From an uncultured Collinsella sp. (GTDB lineage Bacteria; Actinomycetota; Coriobacteriia; Coriobacteriales; Coriobacteriaceae): DNA of 7,120 bases. Shown here piece by piece: positions 4,938-7,120 of this stretch; positions within the stretch are counted from its first letter, which is position 1, and each line of letters starts with the position of its first letter. The notes below the pieces were generated by a model. The model made no database searches and was not told the DNA's origin. It saw only the letters and a list, made by a program, of their open reading frames with translations. Location: contig CALJDJ010000083.1 of NCBI GenBank assembly GCA_938023705.1, forward strand, positions 1-7,120, in the 5' to 3' direction. The position numbers and the translations under genes were made by a program.

Positions 4938-6353
4938 TTAATGCGACATGTGCGACTCGCGGCGGGCGTACACCAGCGACACCGCGAACCCGGCCACGGC
5001 AATCACGGCCGCTACGCGCACGGCAGCCGCAAATCCGATCGCCTGGGCAACGTCCGCCGCAACGCCGGCGGCACCGGCAGCCGCTGCAGAACTCGAAAGC
5101 AGGCCGATAAACAGCGACGGGCCAAACGAGGCGGCGATCATGTTCCACGTGTTGAGCAGCGCCGTCCCGTGGGGATGCTCGGCAGCGGGTAGCGTCTCCA
5201 AACCGGCCGTCTGCGAGGGGCTCAGCACCAAACCGACGCCGGCATACACCACAACGGTCAGTGCAACGACAACGCCAATGTTCATGCTTGCCGCAGTCAT
5301 CGAGATTGCGGTCTGCCCCACGGCAATCAGGGCGAAGCCGACCGGCAGTAGCGGCCATGCGCCACGGGCATCCATCACGCGTCCGCCCACAATCGAGGTC
5401 ACGGCGTTGCAGGCAATCGCCGGCAAAATGAGCAAGCCCGCAACAAGCGCGGTCATGCCGTATGCGCCCTCAAAATAGAGCGGCAACAAAACGCTCATCG
5501 AGAACGTCGTCATCATCGACACCACCACAAGCAGGCACGCAGGCCAAAAACGAACGCTCGCCATGGGACGCACGTTAAGCACCGGATGCTCGAGCTTGAG
5601 CTGGCGGGCCGCAAACAGGCCGAGCAGCACAATGGCGGCGAAGAGCGCCACGATACCGGCAATCAGATTGGTCGAGAACTCGCCTACGGAATACACGAAC
5701 GCCGTAATGCCGGCGGCGAGCAAAATAACCGACAGGATATCGAGCGAAACATCCAGGCGCTCTCCGACATTTCGAACGAGCTTTGCACCCGCCGCAGCGA
5801 CCACAACACCGCCCACCAGCGGCACTACGAACACAGCCCTCCAGCCAAACAACGTGCACATAAGACCGCTGATCACGGGGCCAAACGCCGGTCCCAACGT
5901 GATGCAGGCACCGCCCAGGCTCAGATACAGACCGAGCTTCTCGCGCGGAGCACAAGACAGCACCACGTTCATCATGAGCGGAAACAAGATGCCCGATCCC
6001 GCAGCCTGCATAATACGACTCGGCAGCAAAACGGTAAACGACGGGGCGACCAGGCACAGGACTTCGCCGGCGACCATGCAGCCGCATGCAAAGAACAGCA
6101 GCTTGCGCGTCGAAAAGCGTCCGGACAGAAAGGCCATGATGGCCGTAAAGATCGACGTCACGATCATGTAGCCCGAAACAAGCCACTGCGCCGTGGTGGC
6201 ACTCACCGAAAAGGCCGCCATAATGTCGTGCAGCGCCACGTTAATGATGTTCTCGTTAAACGCGGCAACAAAGGCTGCGATATACATGACGACGAGAAAC
6301 GCCGAAGTGCCCGATGGCGTTGCCCTAACTTGTTGCTGAGATTTGCTCCCCAT
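4938..6353 (-). CDS. MFS multidrug efflux transporter, DHA2 (14-TM) type
   Basis: A 471-residue inner-membrane protein of the major facilitator superfamily, probably a proton-coupled drug exporter of the DHA2 group (EmrB/QacA/LmrB-like). About 14 hydrophobic helices are visible, the first near residues 17-39 and the last near 440-462. TM1 contains FNENIINVALHDIM, close to the DHA2 signature around the first helix. The loop after TM2 is GRFSTRKLLF (motif A). TM5 has LGPAFGPVISG (153-163), the antiporter motif C. The ATG at 6353 is chosen because AGGAAGG lies 6 nt upstream and the N terminus then fits. The frame is open to a TTG at 6470, but that stretch has no ribosome binding site and is Arg-rich, unlike a transporter N terminus. 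The protein ends in a His-rich tail (ESHMSH). Substrate cannot be predicted. The gene is divergent from the deformylase gene and has a foldable leader. Confidence 0.92.
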   Translation of the reverse strand: MGSKSQQQVRATPSGTSAFLVVMYIAAFVAAFNENIINVALHDIMAAFSVSATTAQWLVSGYMIVTSIFTAIMAFLSGRFSTRKLLFFACGCMVAGEVLCLVAPSFTVLLPSRIMQAAGSGILFPLMMNVVLSCAPREKLGLYLSLGGACITLGPAFGPVISGLMCTLFGWRAVFVVPLVGGVVVAAAGAKLVRNVGERLDVSLDILSVILLAAGITAFVYSVGEFSTNLIAGIVALFAAIVLLGLFAARQLKLEHPVLNVRPMASVRFWPACLLVVVSMMTTFSMSVLLPLYFEGAYGMTALVAGLLILPAIACNAVTSIVGGRVMDARGAWPLLPVGFALIAVGQTAISMTAASMNIGVVVALTVVVYAGVGLVLSPSQTAGLETLPAAEHPHGTALLNTWNMIAASFGPSLFIGLLSSSAAAAGAAGVAADVAQAIGFAAAVRVAAVIAVAGFAVSLVYARRESHMSH

Positions 6354-6427
6354 GCATTTCCTTCCTCTTGGAACGACAGTCGTATCGCCCCAGAGGAACA
6401 GTCCAGGGCGAGGATGAGCCCTAGACT
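6354..6427 (-). promoter_or_regulatory. Foldable leader of the transporter gene, with possible ribosome-site sequestration
   Basis: Two stems lie just before the transporter start. One pairs 6418-6427 with 6400-6409 (10 bp with one mismatch, 8-nt loop). The other pairs TTCCTCT (minus strand, 6398-6392) with AGAGGAA (6368-6362), and the latter is the 5' half of the Shine-Dalgarno sequence. Inside this second stem is a small hairpin ACGA-CTG-TCGT (6383-6373). Folding would hide part of the ribosome binding site, a layout known from translationally attenuated resistance genes. No leader peptide with a good start is evident. Confidence 0.4.
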
Positions 6428-6557
6428 TACGCCAGACGCCGCGCACGACGAATCTGGCCACATGGTCCAACGTTGAAAGATTGTAACGCGGACGCGCTGC
6501 TTTCCTTCCGCGCTATTATTGAAAGTCCACGAAAGCATGAGACATGAGGAGCCCGCC
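6428..6557. promoter_or_regulatory. Divergent promoter region, transporter and peptide deformylase
   Basis: TATTAT (6514-6519) is a candidate plus-strand -10 for the deformylase gene, about 40 nt before its start, with no good -35. On the minus strand TACAAT (6487-6482) is a candidate -10 for the transporter, also without a clear -35. No obvious operator palindrome is seen. Confidence 0.3.
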
Positions 6558-6968
6558 ATGATTAAGCCCATCATGAAATCCGAGTTCTTTTTGCGCCTGC
6601 CCTCCGAAGACGCAGGGCCCGATGATGCCGCGACCGGGCAGGACCTCCTGGATACGCTCCTCGAGCATGAGCACGAGTGCGTTGGCCTCGCCGCCAACAT
6701 GATCGGCGTGCGCAAACGCATCATCTGCGTAAAGGACGGCAACAGGGCGCTGCTGATGTACAACCCTCAAATTCTTGAGCAGGTCAATTCCTATCAGACG
6801 AGCGAAGAATGCCTCTCGCTTTCCGGCGAGCGCCCCTGTACCCGCTACCGTCGCATTAAGGTGGAGTATTTGGACGAGAACTTCGTCCACCGCATCAAAA
6901 ACTTCTCGGGCTACACCGCCGAGATCATCCAACACGAAATCGACCACTGTAACGGCATCGTTATTTAG
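6558..6968 (+). CDS. def: Peptide deformylase, short form
   Basis: A 136-residue metalloenzyme that removes the formyl group from the initiator methionine of new proteins, acting in the cytoplasm at the ribosome exit. The three family motifs are present in order: VGLAANMIG (42-50), EECLS (83-87) and QHEIDH (125-130). Metal ligands should be Cys85, His126 and His130, with Glu127 as the general base. Motif I usually reads GxGLAAxQ, but here the glutamine position is replaced in ANMIG. Motif II has Glu in place of the usual Gly (EGCLS). The protein is shorter than the roughly 170-residue E. coli enzyme and ends 6 residues after the HEIDH motif. The ATG at 6558 follows GAGGAG with a 6-nt spacer. 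An in-frame ATG at 6519 would add 13 residues with no ribosome site. It may be the housekeeping enzyme or a second deformylase; the window cannot tell. Confidence 0.92.
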   Translation: MIKPIMKSEFFLRLPSEDAGPDDAATGQDLLDTLLEHEHECVGLAANMIGVRKRIICVKDGNRALLMYNPQILEQVNSYQTSEECLSLSGERPCTRYRRIKVEYLDENFVHRIKNFSGYTAEIIQHEIDHCNGIVI

Positions 6969-7002
6969 TCAGCCCAGATAACGATGCAGGTTGAGCACAC
7001 GA

Positions 7003-7118
7003 CAGCGAGCGAGCCGCATTTGCGCCAAGGTGACGCGAAATGAGAGGGCGCTGACCTTCTGGTCGCGCCCTCGAAATTGAACGTCAGATTGGCGTGAATG
7101 CGGCTCGCGCAGCGTCAA
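7003..7118. repeat. Structured repeat, copy B (shares ends and apex with 3726-3841)
   Basis: A second 116-nt element, 34 nt beyond the deformylase stop. It begins CAGCGAGCGA and ends TCGCGCAGCGTCAA like copy A. The outer stem is GCGAGCCGCATT (7009-7020) with 7097-7108, then CGCCAA (7023-7028) with TTGGCG (7089-7094), then TGACG (7031-7035) with CGTCA (7082-7086), separated by 2x2 mismatches. The inner stem GAGGGCGC (7044-7051) pairs with GCGCCCTC (7065-7072), with one bulged T (7052) below the apex GACC-TTCT-GGTC (7053-7064). No T-run flanks the inner stem, so it is a weaker terminator than copy A. Confidence 0.78.
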
Positions 7119-7120
7119 GT

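Noticed and set aside
6354..6470. Upstream TTG start for the transporter
   Set aside because: No ribosome binding site, and the added 39 residues are Arg-rich and unlike a transporter N terminus. The ATG at 6353 has a strong Shine-Dalgarno sequence.
5586..6476. 296-codon plus-strand frame antisense to the transporter
   Set aside because: The minus strand encodes an evident 14-helix transporter. The antisense product is hydrophilic, with many Arg, His and Gln residues and no motif.

Overview
The window is a GC-rich bacterial chromosome segment with tightly packed genes on both strands. The GC-rich third codon positions, the divergent pdxR/pdxST vitamin B6 locus, the RGG-tailed MarR-like protein and the intergenic palindromes suggest an actinomycete of the class Coriobacteriia, possibly Collinsella-like. 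That placement is inference from general resemblance and was not tested by any search.

Layout: positions 1-445 hold no convincing gene, only a strong GC hairpin at the left edge and two long inverted repeats, the second of which contains the pdxR stop codon. A MocR/PdxR-type regulator (minus strand, 446-1885) is divergent from pdxS (2031-2921) and pdxT (2942-3529), which encode the two subunits of pyridoxal 5'-phosphate (PLP) synthase. The 145-bp gap between pdxR and pdxS should carry both promoters and the regulator's operator. Downstream, a 344-bp convergent intergenic region (3530-3873) is packed with successive palindromes. Next come two minus-strand genes. One encodes an acidic / MarR-like winged-helix / RGG-repeat protein (3874-4785) with a leader of four small hairpins. 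The other encodes a DHA2-type multidrug efflux transporter (4938-6353) whose leader can pair with its own Shine-Dalgarno sequence. A short peptide deformylase (6558-6968) is divergent from the transporter.

How the genes work together: PdxS and PdxT make PLP from ribose 5-phosphate, glyceraldehyde 3-phosphate and glutamine, and the adjacent PdxR-like protein, whose aminotransferase-like domain should bind PLP, is the likely sensor and regulator. The other three genes have no evident link to B6 metabolism.

The most unusual signal is a pair of structured elements, 3726-3841 and 7003-7118. Each is 116 nt. They share their two ends and an apical GACC-TTCT-GGTC hairpin with one bulged base at the same place. 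Their long stems differ in sequence, yet each stem pairs with itself. This is a covarying repeat family that ordinary gene annotation does not explain.
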